Shown one piece after another: positions 1-8,831 of a stretch of 63,472 nucleotides of DNA. The translations under genes and the position numbers were made by a program. The DNA is from Candidatus Poribacteria bacterium (GTDB taxonomy: Bacteria; Poribacteria; WGA-4E; WGA-3G): contig JAGFCB010000106.1 of the NCBI GenBank assembly GCA_022394775.1, positions 1 to 63,472 on the forward strand, in the 5' to 3' direction. Position 1 is the first letter of the stretch. Each line of letters begins with the position of its first letter. The notes beneath the pieces were generated by a model. It saw only the letters and a program-made list of their open reading frames with translations. It had not been told where the DNA came from and searched no databases.

Positions 1-1685
1 GTTTCAATAGGTTGACCGTTCCCGGAACCGAGGTCAAACCGACGTGAAGGTTGAAGTTTCAGTGTCGCTTTTTCACCCAAAGGCAGTGGATAGCGACGGA
101 GTTCACCGAACTGGATATTTTCACTGATTGAAGCTATGCCATCACCACTGACCTCAATAGTGAGACATTCGTCTCCAGTATTTCCGGTGCCGATCGGTGC
201 AATAGAGGTGCCCAGATGAATGAGGCAGTCTCGTTCAAAGACATGCGTCGCGGCTTCTGGGTTGACTTGCGCAAGTACACCGAGTTGGGGCATCATGAAA
301 ATACTGTCAACCGCGAGATGGGTTATGCCTTCGGGTTGAAATGCGTCTATCATCATGAGCATCGCTTGCTGCCGACGGGGTGCGTGCGATAAAACACCAC
401 CGCTCCCGATAAGCATATCCAAAGAGAGCATATTAACGAGCGTCTGACCACTCTCCGCCTGATCAAAGGCTTCAGAGATCGTACGCTGTTGTTGGACCCC
501 GCGCAATTCAACCGCCAGTTGTTTATGCTGTTCAAAAGCGAGTCGGAGTGCCTCACGCGCAATCGCCTGTTCCAGAATTAACTCTTGCAGGGTTTGTGGG
601 ATCGTCGTCGGACGAATCATCTTGTTTTTAATGCGATTACGGAGATCCCCGACCTCAATATCAAACGGCACCCACCGGAGAACGTTTTCTAAGCCGGCTT
701 CAGCGAGGACATTCGAGACGCTGTAACTCATACCGAGGTTCGCACTGACAGTTCGGTTAAAGATCGATTCCGATTCTTTATTTTTGAAGACAGAAAAGAC
801 ATCTGTCGTCGCGCCACCGATGTCCACACCGACCACTTCAATATCCTGTTGTTCAGAGACGGTCTGGATGATCTCTCCGACTGCACCAGGGGTTGGCATG
901 ATAGGTGCGTCCGTCCAGTCGATGAGTCGCTTGTAGCCGGGCGCGTGCGCCATGACGTGCTCAAGGAATTGTTCTTGAATCTTGTGGCGTGTCGGCATCA
1001 AATTTTCACGTTCCAAAACGGGGCGGAGGTTGTCTACCATCTCCAATGCCATCACATCTTGCAAACGTTCTTGGATCGATTCACGGGCATCTATATTTCC
1101 AGCATAGATCAGGGGAAGTTCGTAAGCGATACCGAGCCGCGGTCTTGGGCGTGCAGCCGCGATAATCTCAGCTAATTCAACGACGTGAGAAGTCGTTCCA
1201 CCATCAACTCCACCAGAGAGGAGTAGCATATCCGGTCGGAGATGGCGGATACGTTCAATTTTTTCGTGTGGGAGGCGTTTGTCGTTAGAGGCAATGACAT
1301 CCATAACAATCGCGCCAGCACCGAGCGCAGCGCGTTCCGCGCTCTCTCCAGTCAGGTTACGCACAACACCGGCGACCATCATCTGAAGCCCACCGCCTGC
1401 GCTGCTGGTCGATATATAGATGTCAACACCTTCGTCGCCGTTTTGTGGTTTTATGATGACCCCATCATCAAGGAGTTTGCGACCTGCGAGTTCCTCAACT
1501 TCGGTGATGGCATTGATAACGCCTGCGGTTACATCTTCAACGGGTGCCTCAACAGTTGTGGGTGCCTCGCCCCGCACGATCAGTTGGTATTCGTCATCTC
1601 GTTTCTCAATTAAAATTGCTTTCGTCGTCGTACTGCCACAATCTGTAGCAAGAATAGAGCGGATTTCACCCGCTGCTTGGTTCAT
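1..1685 (-). CDS. MutL/GlmL-type protein (glutamate mutase accessory family), 3' end cut by window
   Basis: The minus-strand frame is open from the ATG at 1685 to the window edge, about 561 codons, so the C-terminus is missing. An AGGAAG Shine-Dalgarno precedes the ATG. The N-terminus has the actin/ASKHA-fold phosphate loop (ATDCGSTTTKAIL, residues about 13-25) and a second glycine-rich block (STSSAGGGLQMMVAGVVRN), followed by LLLSGGVDGGT. These are hallmarks of the MutL/GlmL family, found next to coenzyme-B12-dependent glutamate mutase and related aminomutases, where they are thought to act as chaperone or reactivase ATPases. The mutase subunits would lie beyond the left edge; this is inference. 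The family call is firm, the exact partner is not. Confidence 0.85.
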   Translation of the reverse strand, partial: MNQAAGEIRSILATDCGSTTTKAILIEKRDDEYQLIVRGEAPTTVEAPVEDVTAGVINAITEVEELAGRKLLDDGVIIKPQNGDEGVDIYISTSSAGGGLQMMVAGVVRNLTGESAERAALGAGAIVMDVIASNDKRLPHEKIERIRHLRPDMLLLSGGVDGGTTSHVVELAEIIAAARPRPRLGIAYELPLIYAGNIDARESIQERLQDVMALEMVDNLRPVLERENLMPTRHKIQEQFLEHVMAHAPGYKRLIDWTDAPIMPTPGAVGEIIQTVSEQQDIEVVGVDIGGATTDVFSVFKNKESESIFNRTVSANLGMSYSVSNVLAEAGLENVLRWVPFDIEVGDLRNRIKNKMIRPTTIPQTLQELILEQAIAREALRLAFEQHKQLAVELRGVQQQRTISEAFDQAESGQTLVNMLSLDMLIGSGGVLSHAPRRQQAMLMMIDAFQPEGITHLAVDSIFMMPQLGVLAQVNPEAATHVFERDCLIHLGTSIAPIGTGNTGDECLTIEVSGDGIASISENIQFGELRRYPLPLGEKATLKLQPSRRFDLGSGNGQPIE

Positions 1686-1734
1686 ACGCTTCGTATCTTC
1701 CTTTCTTGTAGGAGGGGTTTCTAACCCCGATACC

Positions 1735-2526
1735 CTAATAACCTAATCGCCGCAAATATTCCCGATTCACTGTCATCCGCTCTTCATCCGAACGGTCTTC
1801 CACCATGCCCGGACACGCCGTAATCCACCGATCATAATTGAGATCTTCTAAAGTGGACATAATTCCTGGAAAGTCCATCACATTTCCAGCACCGACATCA
1901 ACCCAATCCACGTCATAATTGCTACCCTCTCCACCCGTATAGCCTGAATAATCTTGAAGATGGACGTAGACGAGGACATCACCATAACGTCGAATAGAGT
2001 CAATCGGATCGTAGCCCCAGAGCGCGGAATGCGAAACGTCTATGCACAACTTGCACTTTCGGAGCAGGCTCATATATTTTGCCCAGTCGTCAATTGAATC
2101 GACCGTAGTGTTTGTGTGGATATGATAGCAGACATCCAAACCGTATTGCGCGGCGTATTCTGCCCAGTCTTCGGAAACGTCAGCGAGTGCTGCGAGATCG
2201 GAATTATCGACAGGTCGGTCTTGGGGTTTACCCGCCCCCATGAACATGAAACAGTCCGCCTCAACTTCTGCGGCGAAGTCAATCCGGCGTTTATTCAGCT
2301 CCATCTGTTCGGGATTTTTGTCGATTGGCAGCCCGCGTGCTGTGACCGCAGCGACGGGTAGGTCGGTATTGGCACAGACCTGTCGAATCCGCTGTGGTGT
2401 TCCGACCCAGTCCAAAGATTGACGCATCTCCCAACCGTCCCAACCTGCGCTTTTGAGTTGGGTCAACAGTTCTTCAAAATCAGGTTGTTGCCAACGTAAT
2501 GTACTATATCCAAATTTGAAACCCAT
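1735..2526 (-). CDS. sugar phosphate isomerase/epimerase (xylose-isomerase-like TIM barrel)
   Basis: Start chosen at the ATG at 2526 because a strong AAGGAGGAA lies 4-5 nt upstream; an in-frame start at 2574 lacks one. The 263-residue product begins MGFKFGYSTLRWQQPDFEEL and shows the AP-endonuclease-2/xylose-isomerase barrel pattern: repeated strand-helix units, a CYHIHTNTT metal-ligand strand, a CIDVSHSALWG strand and a VYVHLQDYSG strand, with further acidic residues toward the C-terminus. Members isomerise or epimerise sugars, inositols or keto-sugars using a divalent metal. It is divergent to the Gfo/Idh/MocA gene at 2689, a common pairing in polyol and sugar-acid catabolism. Substrate unknown. 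Confidence 0.85.
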   Translation of the reverse strand: MGFKFGYSTLRWQQPDFEELLTQLKSAGWDGWEMRQSLDWVGTPQRIRQVCANTDLPVAAVTARGLPIDKNPEQMELNKRRIDFAAEVEADCFMFMGAGKPQDRPVDNSDLAALADVSEDWAEYAAQYGLDVCYHIHTNTTVDSIDDWAKYMSLLRKCKLCIDVSHSALWGYDPIDSIRRYGDVLVYVHLQDYSGYTGGEGSNYDVDWVDVGAGNVMDFPGIMSTLEDLNYDRWITACPGMVEDRSDEERMTVNREYLRRLGY

Positions 2527-2688
2527 AGTGTTCCTCCTTGTTCTTTGGCTGTTGGCTATTAGGTAGTTAGCCATTTAAAGTATTATACCACATTTGGAAA
2601 TAAATTGCTTGCTATATAACAGAGGGTTTTGTTAAACTATAGCAGTAAAACTTAGGGATTTTGAAACACCCATTTTTAAGGAGAAAAC

Positions 2689-3654
2689 ATGGATAAAGTG
2701 AAACTCGGTTTTATCGGAACCGGCGGTATGGCTGGTGCGCACATGAACAATCTTAAAGATAACTTTGAGGATGTCGAATTTTGTGCGATGTGCGATATTT
2801 CGGAAGACCGCGCGAAGGCACGTGCCGAAGAATTCGGCGGAAACGCTTATACAGACTATCGGGTCATGTACGACAAAGAAGATCTGGACGCGGTTTATAT
2901 CTGTACACCGCCGTTTGCACACGGTGAGCAAGAGCGTATCGCTTGTGAACAAGGCATAGCAATGTTCATTGAGAAACCGATTCATTCTGAACTTGAACCT
3001 GCAATCATCATCAATGAAGACGTTGAGCGAAGTGGTGTAATCACAAGCGTTGGTTATCACTGGCGTTATGGTGGCAACGCGCAGAATGCGAAAGCGATGC
3101 TCGAAGAGCAGCCCCAAATTCTCGGCGCACTCGGTTACTGGATCGGCGGTATGCCCGGTACACCGTGGTGGCGGGTTCACGCACAATCCGGTGGCCAGCA
3201 CGTTGAACAGACAACGCACATCTTCGATCTCGCACGTTTCCTCATCGGCAGCGACGGTAAAACCGTACACGGTGTTGCTGCAAGTGGTAGTATGACACAT
3301 GTAGAAAACTACGATATAGAGGACATCAGCATGGTGAACATCGAATTTAAGAACGGAGCCGTCGCGAATATCGTCTCAAGTTGCGCTATGGAAGGCTTCG
3401 GTCGCGTCCATCTTGAAGTGTTCACACGTGGGTTGGTTGTCACCGTTGGTGGTCCGAACAACGTGAACCGTGGTGGCGAGACAGAACCGCTTTCTGGCGA
3501 CGGTGGGGCAGACAGAGACCGTGTCTTTATTGATGCTGTTAAGAGCGGTGATGCCTCTAAGATCCTATCGCCTTATAGCGACGCATTAGAGACGCTTCGT
3601 ATTATGCTCGCGGCAAGTACATCCTTCCGCACCGGTAAAGCGATAGATCTATAG
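2689..3654 (+). CDS. Gfo/Idh/MocA family NAD(P)-dependent oxidoreductase
   Basis: ATG at 2689 follows AAGGAG. The 321-residue protein opens with a Rossmann motif (GFIGTGGMAGAHM, residues 7-19), then the family motif EKPIHSE (about residues 98-104) whose lysine is catalytic in relatives, and the central GYHWRYGG and GGQHVEQTTHIFDLARFL strand/helix (about 167-184), where His residues act on the substrate hydroxyl. Length is normal for the family. Such enzymes oxidise or reduce sugars, inositols and their derivatives. It is followed 51 nt later by a TIM-barrel isomerase, and the two are probably co-transcribed. A GC-rich hairpin lies between them (3663-3683). Confidence 0.92.
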   Translation: MDKVKLGFIGTGGMAGAHMNNLKDNFEDVEFCAMCDISEDRAKARAEEFGGNAYTDYRVMYDKEDLDAVYICTPPFAHGEQERIACEQGIAMFIEKPIHSELEPAIIINEDVERSGVITSVGYHWRYGGNAQNAKAMLEEQPQILGALGYWIGGMPGTPWWRVHAQSGGQHVEQTTHIFDLARFLIGSDGKTVHGVAASGSMTHVENYDIEDISMVNIEFKNGAVANIVSSCAMEGFGRVHLEVFTRGLVVTVGGPNNVNRGGETEPLSGDGGADRDRVFIDAVKSGDASKILSPYSDALETLRIMLAASTSFRTGKAIDL

Positions 3655-3662
3655 AAAATAAC

Positions 3663-3683
3663 GGGACGAGGAAACCTCGCCCC
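3663..3683. repeat. short intergenic palindrome (GGTTNNAACC-type family)
   Basis: An inverted repeat with stem GGGACGAGG/CCTCGCCCC around an AAA loop, in the 51-nt gap between two co-directional sugar-metabolism genes. It has no T-run downstream, so it is not a clear terminator. It resembles many other short palindromes in this window built around fused GG..TT/AA..CC arms. Confidence 0.6.
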
Positions 3684-3705
3684 TAAAAAAAAGAAAGAGA
3701 GAATT

Positions 3706-4461
3706 ATGCCAATTAATCAATCCATCTGCTTTGGCGGTTTCAGCCGCGGCAGAGACCCCATAGATGTTATCAAAAAAGCCGCGGAAATCGGCTATAAATC
3801 TGTTGAGATGCTGCCCGCAGAATACTGGTCTGTCGTCAAGGATCATGGGATGCGCGTCGCAATTATCGTAGGACACTCGTCCCTTCCGTCTGGATTGAAC
3901 GATCCGAGCAACCATGATAGAATTGAGGATGAACTCCTCAAGAATATTGACATCGCAGCGGAAAACGACATCCCCGGACTCATCTGCTTCTCTGGGAACA
4001 GGGAAGGTAGATCGGAAGAAGAAGGTCGCGATAACACAATCGCTGGTCTGTCACGCGTCACCAAATATGCTGAAGAGAAAGAGATCAACCTCTGTGTTGA
4101 ACTCCTTAACAGCAAAGTCAACCATCCGGACTATCAATGCGATACGACGGCATGGGGTGTTGAAGTCTGCCAAGGTGTCGGTTCACCGCGGGCGCAGTTG
4201 CTCTACGATATCTATCACATGCAGATTATGGAAGGCGATCTCATCCGTAATATCACGGACTACAGTGAATACATCGGGCATTACCATACTGCTGGTAATC
4301 CGGGTAGAAACGACCTCGACGATGAGCAGGAAATTTATTATCCTGCCGTGATGCGCGCTATCGCCAAAACCGGATACGAGCTTTACGTAGGACACGAATT
4401 TGGTCCTAAAGGCGATGCGTTTGATGCGATGCAACACGCTTTTGATGTGTGTAACGTCTAA
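3706..4461 (+). CDS. TIM-barrel isomerase, hydroxypyruvate-isomerase-like
   Basis: A 251-residue protein, ATG at 3706 after a purine-rich AAAGAGAG stretch. It starts MPINQSICFGGFSRG, like hydroxypyruvate isomerase and related xylose-isomerase-fold enzymes. Visible metal-site candidates are NLCVELLNSKVNH (Glu on a barrel strand), LLYDIYHMQIMEGD (Asp/His) and YVGHEFGPKGD near the C-terminus (Glu), the canonical order for this fold. It lies in the same unit as the Gfo/Idh/MocA dehydrogenase, so the two probably act on successive intermediates. A strong terminator follows at 4482. The exact substrate cannot be read from sequence. Confidence 0.85.
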   Translation: MPINQSICFGGFSRGRDPIDVIKKAAEIGYKSVEMLPAEYWSVVKDHGMRVAIIVGHSSLPSGLNDPSNHDRIEDELLKNIDIAAENDIPGLICFSGNREGRSEEEGRDNTIAGLSRVTKYAEEKEINLCVELLNSKVNHPDYQCDTTAWGVEVCQGVGSPRAQLLYDIYHMQIMEGDLIRNITDYSEYIGHYHTAGNPGRNDLDDEQEIYYPAVMRAIAKTGYELYVGHEFGPKGDAFDAMQHAFDVCNV

Positions 4462-4481
4462 ACACGCATAGTAAAGGTTAT

Positions 4482-4516
4482 AGGGACAGGTTTCTTTATA
4501 CCTGTCCCTTTTTTCC
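4482..4516 (+). terminator. rho-independent terminator
   Basis: Stem AGGGACAGG / CCTGTCCCT around a short AT-rich loop, followed directly by TTTTTT. It lies 21 nt after the stop of the 3706-4461 isomerase and ends that operon. Confidence 0.88.
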
Positions 4517-4583
4517 ACACCGAATGCAGACGGGGTTTGCAATCTTGCTAATTAACCGCACACCACATATAGGAGGAACTCCA

Positions 4584-5405
4584 ATGAGAACCCGAAATTG
4601 GGTCATATTAACAACACTCATAGTGACTGTTTACCTAACATCGGTCGCAAGTGCTGGTCTGAATGACGGTTTACTGATTTATCTGCCTTTTGATGAACGT
4701 TCAGGACAAACCGCTTCTGATGAGAGCGGAAATGGCAACAACGCTAAACTCGTTGAGGGTGCCAAATGGAAACCGAATGGCGGTAAGATCGGTGGGGCAG
4801 TGGCACTTGATGGTGCAGGTGCTGTCGTTGAAGACCCGAACGGCGGGGATTATATCAACGGGCTTGAGGCTTTTACGATTTCTGTTTGGGTAAAATCTGA
4901 TTCAGTTGGACACGATAGAGGTATTATCTTTGCTAAAGACCCTGCTGGCGGCGATGATGTTTTCGGATTCCGCTACGATGCCGCAAGTTGGTCAACACCA
5001 GGGGGTACGAATCTTATCAAGGGCGCAATTACGACAACGGGTGGTGGTCAAGCGTATGAGGGTAAAAGCGATGTGCAAACGACTGAGTGGCAACACCTCG
5101 TTTTTACTTGGGTAAGTGGTGAACAACTGACCCTCTATATTGATGGTGAGCTTGATGATGATCCTACACACAATGACGATGGTAAAGTGGGAGAAATCTC
5201 TGGTGCCACCAAATTACTCATTGGTAAAGGGGCAAAGGATAATAATGGCACATCGTGGCCTGGACTCATTGACGATGTGCGCATCTATGATAGAGCATTG
5301 ACAGAAGCAGAGATTGCGGAATTAGCGAGTGGTGTCCTCGCCGTCGAAGCAGGCGGCAAATTGGCGACCACTTGGGCACATCTCAAACAAAGAGGCACCG
5401 ATTAG
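4584..5405 (+). CDS. secreted LamG/concanavalin-A-like domain protein with KLATTW C-terminal tail
   Basis: Start set at the ATG at 4584, preceded by AGGAGG; an upstream in-frame ATG at 4524 lacks a ribosome site. The 273-residue product has a signal peptide (hydrophobic TTLIVTVYLTSVASA, cleavage near residue 25), then one LamG/Laminin-G-like jelly roll: GLLIYLPFDERSG, FTISVWVKSD, WQHLVFTWVSG, LTLYIDGEL and the closing GLIDDVRIYDRALTEAEI. Such domains bind carbohydrate or other surface ligands. The protein ends with KLATTWAHLK, nearly the same tail as the LamG protein at 60584 and the metallopeptidase at 52412. Extracytoplasmic location is inferred from the signal peptide. The ligand is unknown. 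Confidence 0.88.
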   Translation: MRTRNWVILTTLIVTVYLTSVASAGLNDGLLIYLPFDERSGQTASDESGNGNNAKLVEGAKWKPNGGKIGGAVALDGAGAVVEDPNGGDYINGLEAFTISVWVKSDSVGHDRGIIFAKDPAGGDDVFGFRYDAASWSTPGGTNLIKGAITTTGGGQAYEGKSDVQTTEWQHLVFTWVSGEQLTLYIDGELDDDPTHNDDGKVGEISGATKLLIGKGAKDNNGTSWPGLIDDVRIYDRALTEAEIAELASGVLAVEAGGKLATTWAHLKQRGTD

Positions 5406-5424
5406 CATCTTTTGCGTAAATATA

Positions 5425-5453
5425 GGTAGGCGTGTTATCAACGCATGCCTACC
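5425..5453. repeat. intergenic palindrome
   Basis: Stem GGTAGGCGT/ACGCATGCCTACC with one bulge, sitting 20 nt after the LamG stop codon. It could stall transcription, but there is no T-run, so it is listed as a repeat and not a terminator. Confidence 0.55.
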
Positions 5454-5476
5454 GAACATACACATGGAGTAACATT

Positions 5477-5878
5477 ATGCAAGCATCTTTTGAAAACGCA
5501 CGAACAGATCAGACATCGTTTCGGAAGTATATAAAAGCGGAATTCTCGAAAATCCGTGAATCGGTAGCGGAACCTACTATAGAAGATCAGGATTTTCTCC
5601 CTGCACCGGATTTGGTATTCAATGATGCCCTCTTTCTGATGGAAACTCTTTTCGCTTCTGGCATTCCGACCCCGGACATCCGTTGGACAAAAGACGGTAT
5701 CCTTAATTTCAAATGGCATCTTGAAGATGGCGTAGTGATGTTAGAAGTATACGGTGATGGACTTGTTGTCTATAATGTAACCCGCGATGATGAACGTCCA
5801 GATGAAATTTCTTTCACATTGACGGATACTGCAAGCCTACAAGATTGCCTCACAAAACTAAATCGACTTTTCAAATAA
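5477..5878 (+). CDS. small protein of unknown function (133 aa)
   Basis: ATG at 5477 chosen because GGAGTAAC lies just upstream; an earlier in-frame start at 5432 would run through the palindrome. I do not recognise a named family. The protein is acidic and soluble, with a helical N-terminal half and a beta-rich second half (PDIRWTKDGILNFKWHLED, then VMLEVYGDGLVVYNV), the sort of strand pattern seen in small immunity or antitoxin-like proteins; that comparison is only structural impression. Immediately after its TAA the same frame stays open for another 42 codons, suggesting a premature stop or a decayed second gene. Confidence 0.6.
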   Translation: MQASFENARTDQTSFRKYIKAEFSKIRESVAEPTIEDQDFLPAPDLVFNDALFLMETLFASGIPTPDIRWTKDGILNFKWHLEDGVVMLEVYGDGLVVYNVTRDDERPDEISFTLTDTASLQDCLTKLNRLFK

Positions 5879-6224
5879 AATCGTTCTTCGTATCAACCTA
5901 CACGTATTCACCACGGCAAAACAGAAGTTGAAATCAGTATTGTATTTGATAAAGAATCTATGCTAAAATATGAAATACCGCAAGAATTTATCCGCAAACT
6001 TAGATAGGTGACACATTATGGAAACTTTACAAAACGAGTTTGAATTTGCTCGGTCGCCAGTGGACAAGGTGCTGTTAATGAATCCACAACAATTGTTCAG
6101 AAACTCTGGAATCGCGGCAACGCATTTTAAGGTAAGATTAGTCAAAGCAATCATCGAAAACCTATAAACAACATTAACGCGGTTTCAAAATATTTACACA
6201 AAATCAGACAGCAAAAATTATTAA
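5879..6224 (+). other. gap with decayed coding sequence
   Basis: This 346-nt gap holds two short coding-like stretches and no recognisable repeat. From 5879 the frame of the preceding gene continues to a stop at 6007 and reads like protein (TEVEISIVFDKESMLKYEIP). A second ORF begins at 6018. The rest is AT-rich sequence leading to the start at 6225. Confidence 0.4.
6018..6167 (+). pseudogene. 49-aa ORF, probably a gene remnant
   Basis: ATG at 6018 with a weak AGGTG upstream opens a 49-codon frame ending at 6167. The product starts METLQNEFEFARSPVDKV and has no recognised domain. With the open frame just before it, it may be the leftover of a partner gene of the 133-residue protein. It could also be a real small protein; coding evidence is weak. 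Confidence 0.3.
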
Positions 6225-8639
6225 ATGAAGACACACCTCCTTGAAAATTTACTCGGTTGTAAAATAGAAGACACACTTGCAGCGATTTCTGCTGATACCA
6301 CTGCCCTTGAAATTTTCCTCTCCACACTTCCGGCAGATACGCTTGAACACCAGCTCACACCCCAATGGGTCGTGCTTGCTGCGGGTAAAGGCACGCGGAT
6401 TGATCCTACTGGACGCTTGAGCAAAACACTGGACATCACCTTCGGGGAGCAGAACACACTCCAACACTCGAGACGTTACCTGCCCGGCAACCGTCCCGAC
6501 ATTGTTGTGATTAACCCACAGATGGCAGCACGGATCGAGAAAAGCGAATCTGCGGAACGGCTGCTGGGTCCGAACGCTATCCAATGTATTCAGGAAGAGA
6601 TGAACGGTACGGGGGGTGCGCTGCAAGCAGCACTCCCTGCCCTTGAAGACTCCGATGCTGAATGGATCGGCGTAGCATTCGGTGACGAACCGTTTTTACA
6701 ACGTGAAATTTTCGCACAGACACTGCTCTCCCATTTCCTCTCTGATGCGGATGTTACGCTCTGTGGCAAAATTCCTGAAACAGTCGTAGATAAGGGTGGA
6801 CTTTTCTTTGATACTGAAGGAAGGCTCACGGGAACCAAAGAATGGTACGACATGACCGAAGCAGAGCAGCAGGAGATGTGGAATCGGTTGCCCAGGGGCG
6901 AAGCGTATACCAACACAGGTATCACACTCATTCGGAAAAGCGCGTTGTTAGAACGGATACACCGATTGGAACCCCATACAAATCGCAACGGTGAACTTCA
7001 TCATGTCGATCTTATCCGACACTGTTATGAAGATGGACTGAAAACAAACGCCTTTATCTATCGCGGCGAAGTGTTGTCTGGAGTTAACCGCTGGTCGAAT
7101 GTTTTAACAGGTGAAGCGGCACTGTTTGCTCAGGTGCGAGAATCCCTCGCGCGAAAAGGCGTTCGCGTCGATCCGAATGCACAGATAACATTGGCAGGTG
7201 ATGATGTTGAGATTGGTACGGCGTGCTATCTCATCGGTAGGGTACATCTCGGTGAAAAGGTGCGGATCGGAGATTATTGTAGGCTTGAAAATGTTACGTT
7301 GCTTGGGGCAACAACGGTAGGTGATGGCGTCGGATTGCAAGATGTCTCCGCGAACGATACGACGTTTGAATCGAATTCACTCCCTGAAACACTATCGCAG
7401 CCTGTGCGTGGACTTGCGACAAGTAGCACGATTAAAAATTCCACATTCGATGCAGCGAGTGTAGGCAGTGGTGTTCAGCTGTCAGAGGTTGTTGCGCGCG
7501 GCACAGTGATCCCGTCTGGTATCACTTTGACGCATCAAACGTTCGGTGTTCCACCGGTACAAGCCCCGCCTGCAGTACCGAAGTCGCTTTTTAATCAGAT
7601 CGTGCCACCGGAATACAGTCCTGGCGTTTTTACTTTTGGAGAGAAAAAGGAACTGCCCGATTGGGAAAACCTCCGTCAGCATGTTCAAACACACAGTGCT
7701 GCAGAACTCATCCCGCGAGCGACGAGCGATCCCGACTTACAACAGGTTGTGTGTGATGCTGTCCAAACACTCTTGGATCTACGACGCGCAAATTCTGATT
7801 ATCTGATTGAAGCCCTCACGCCTGAAGAGTTGTGGGGGAGTATCTTTGAGATGGTAGGTCTCCATACCGGCAACCCAAACCCTTACCGCAGTGATAAACT
7901 AAAGGCGCGACAGACTGCACTCGACCTACTCTCGGATTTTTGGGAGGACAACTGGCTGACGCGTTTAAAGTTAGTCGTCGCTGGGAATATTATTGATTAC
8001 AGCAGCGCGCGGGTTGTAAGTAAACTCAACGCGAACCCTGAGTACTTTTCTGAGGCACTGCGGGCAGCAGTCGAAATACCTTTCGCTATTGATTGTTATG
8101 AACAGTTTTGTGAAAAGGTCATTGATGGCGCGCCGCAGCAGATTCTCTGGCTCGCTGATAACGACGGAGAAGTGATTTTTGATATTGCTTTCGTTCAGGA
8201 ACTTGTTCAATACGGGCACCAAATAATTGTGGTTGGAAAAGTGGATAATGCCAGCAATGATGTAACCCTTGCCGATCTACACGAAATAACGGGCTACCCA
8301 CAATTTCAAGAACTCCAGGAAGCGATTCGAGACGGTGTTGTTCAGCTGATCTCGTCAGGTGCGAAAACGATTGGCACCAACCTTTATCAGGCGACACCCG
8401 AATTTGTGAATGCGCTGTTAGAAACTGATCTTGTTATTTCAAAGGGACAGGGAAATTTCTATACCACCCCCGGTTGGGCAAAAGATACCTTCTATCTATT
8501 GCTTTCAAAGGGTTTAACAGCGGAACAGAGTACCGGTGTTATCGCGGATCGAAGTCTACTGATTGATGGGATGATTTTGGCTTACCTTCCCGGTGGAACA
8601 AAACGGGTTGCGCCCCTCAGCGACCTGTGTCTATCGTAG
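6225..8639 (+). CDS. trifunctional fusion: sugar nucleotidyltransferase - left-handed beta-helix - DUF89 phosphatase
   Basis: 804 residues with three parts. Residues 47-300 are a GlmU/MobA-type nucleotidyltransferase: WVVLAAGKGTRID with the Lys/Arg loop, QEEMNGTGGALQAA (GTxxA nucleotide loop) and GDEPFL as the metal-binding acidic turn. Residues 310-440 carry left-handed beta-helix hexapeptides (VEIGTACYLIG, VRIGDYCRLENVTLLG). Residues 480-804 are a DUF89 damage-control phosphatase of the archaeal-like subfamily: YRSDKLKARQTALDLL, GNIIDY, LADNDGEVIFD, SNDVTLADL and VISKGQGNF, with all expected metal-site Asp/Asn present. DUF89 enzymes hydrolyse harmful phosphosugars and phospho-metabolites. 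The fusion suggests that a sugar phosphate is both activated and cleaned up by one chain (inference). No clear Shine-Dalgarno precedes 6225. Confidence 0.88.
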   Translation: MKTHLLENLLGCKIEDTLAAISADTTALEIFLSTLPADTLEHQLTPQWVVLAAGKGTRIDPTGRLSKTLDITFGEQNTLQHSRRYLPGNRPDIVVINPQMAARIEKSESAERLLGPNAIQCIQEEMNGTGGALQAALPALEDSDAEWIGVAFGDEPFLQREIFAQTLLSHFLSDADVTLCGKIPETVVDKGGLFFDTEGRLTGTKEWYDMTEAEQQEMWNRLPRGEAYTNTGITLIRKSALLERIHRLEPHTNRNGELHHVDLIRHCYEDGLKTNAFIYRGEVLSGVNRWSNVLTGEAALFAQVRESLARKGVRVDPNAQITLAGDDVEIGTACYLIGRVHLGEKVRIGDYCRLENVTLLGATTVGDGVGLQDVSANDTTFESNSLPETLSQPVRGLATSSTIKNSTFDAASVGSGVQLSEVVARGTVIPSGITLTHQTFGVPPVQAPPAVPKSLFNQIVPPEYSPGVFTFGEKKELPDWENLRQHVQTHSAAELIPRATSDPDLQQVVCDAVQTLLDLRRANSDYLIEALTPEELWGSIFEMVGLHTGNPNPYRSDKLKARQTALDLLSDFWEDNWLTRLKLVVAGNIIDYSSARVVSKLNANPEYFSEALRAAVEIPFAIDCYEQFCEKVIDGAPQQILWLADNDGEVIFDIAFVQELVQYGHQIIVVGKVDNASNDVTLADLHEITGYPQFQELQEAIRDGVVQLISSGAKTIGTNLYQATPEFVNALLETDLVISKGQGNFYTTPGWAKDTFYLLLSKGLTAEQSTGVIADRSLLIDGMILAYLPGGTKRVAPLSDLCLS

Positions 8640-8649
8640 CAGTGATTTT

Positions 8650-8831
8650 TATAGTAAAACCTACAATTGAGACATCCATAGAAGGCTGGGTTCCAAACCC
8701 TGAAGAAATCCGCAGAAACACCCAAGCAATACGCAGAAATACCCAAGCAAAAACACCTCCAGCAAAAACCCTGCATTGGAGGTAGGTTTGTTACTTTTTA
8801 AAGTGTTGATTTATTTTTCGGTTTTACTATA
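8650..8831. mobile_element. family B miniature inverted-repeat element, copy B1
   Basis: Ends are TATAGTAAAACC and GGTTTTACTATA, a perfect 12-bp inverted repeat, with TA at the outer edge as in mariner/IS630-type insertions. Over its length it closely matches the copy at 29732-29893. It holds two tandem copies of a CGCAGAAAYACCCAAGCAA unit (8711-8750). Its right end encodes the last residues and stop codon of the minus-strand gene ending at 8811. Confidence 0.85.

Noticed and set aside
1242..1746. Plus-strand frames of 100-120 codons opposite the MutL-like gene
   Set aside because: They are antisense shadows; the minus frame carries the recognisable motifs.
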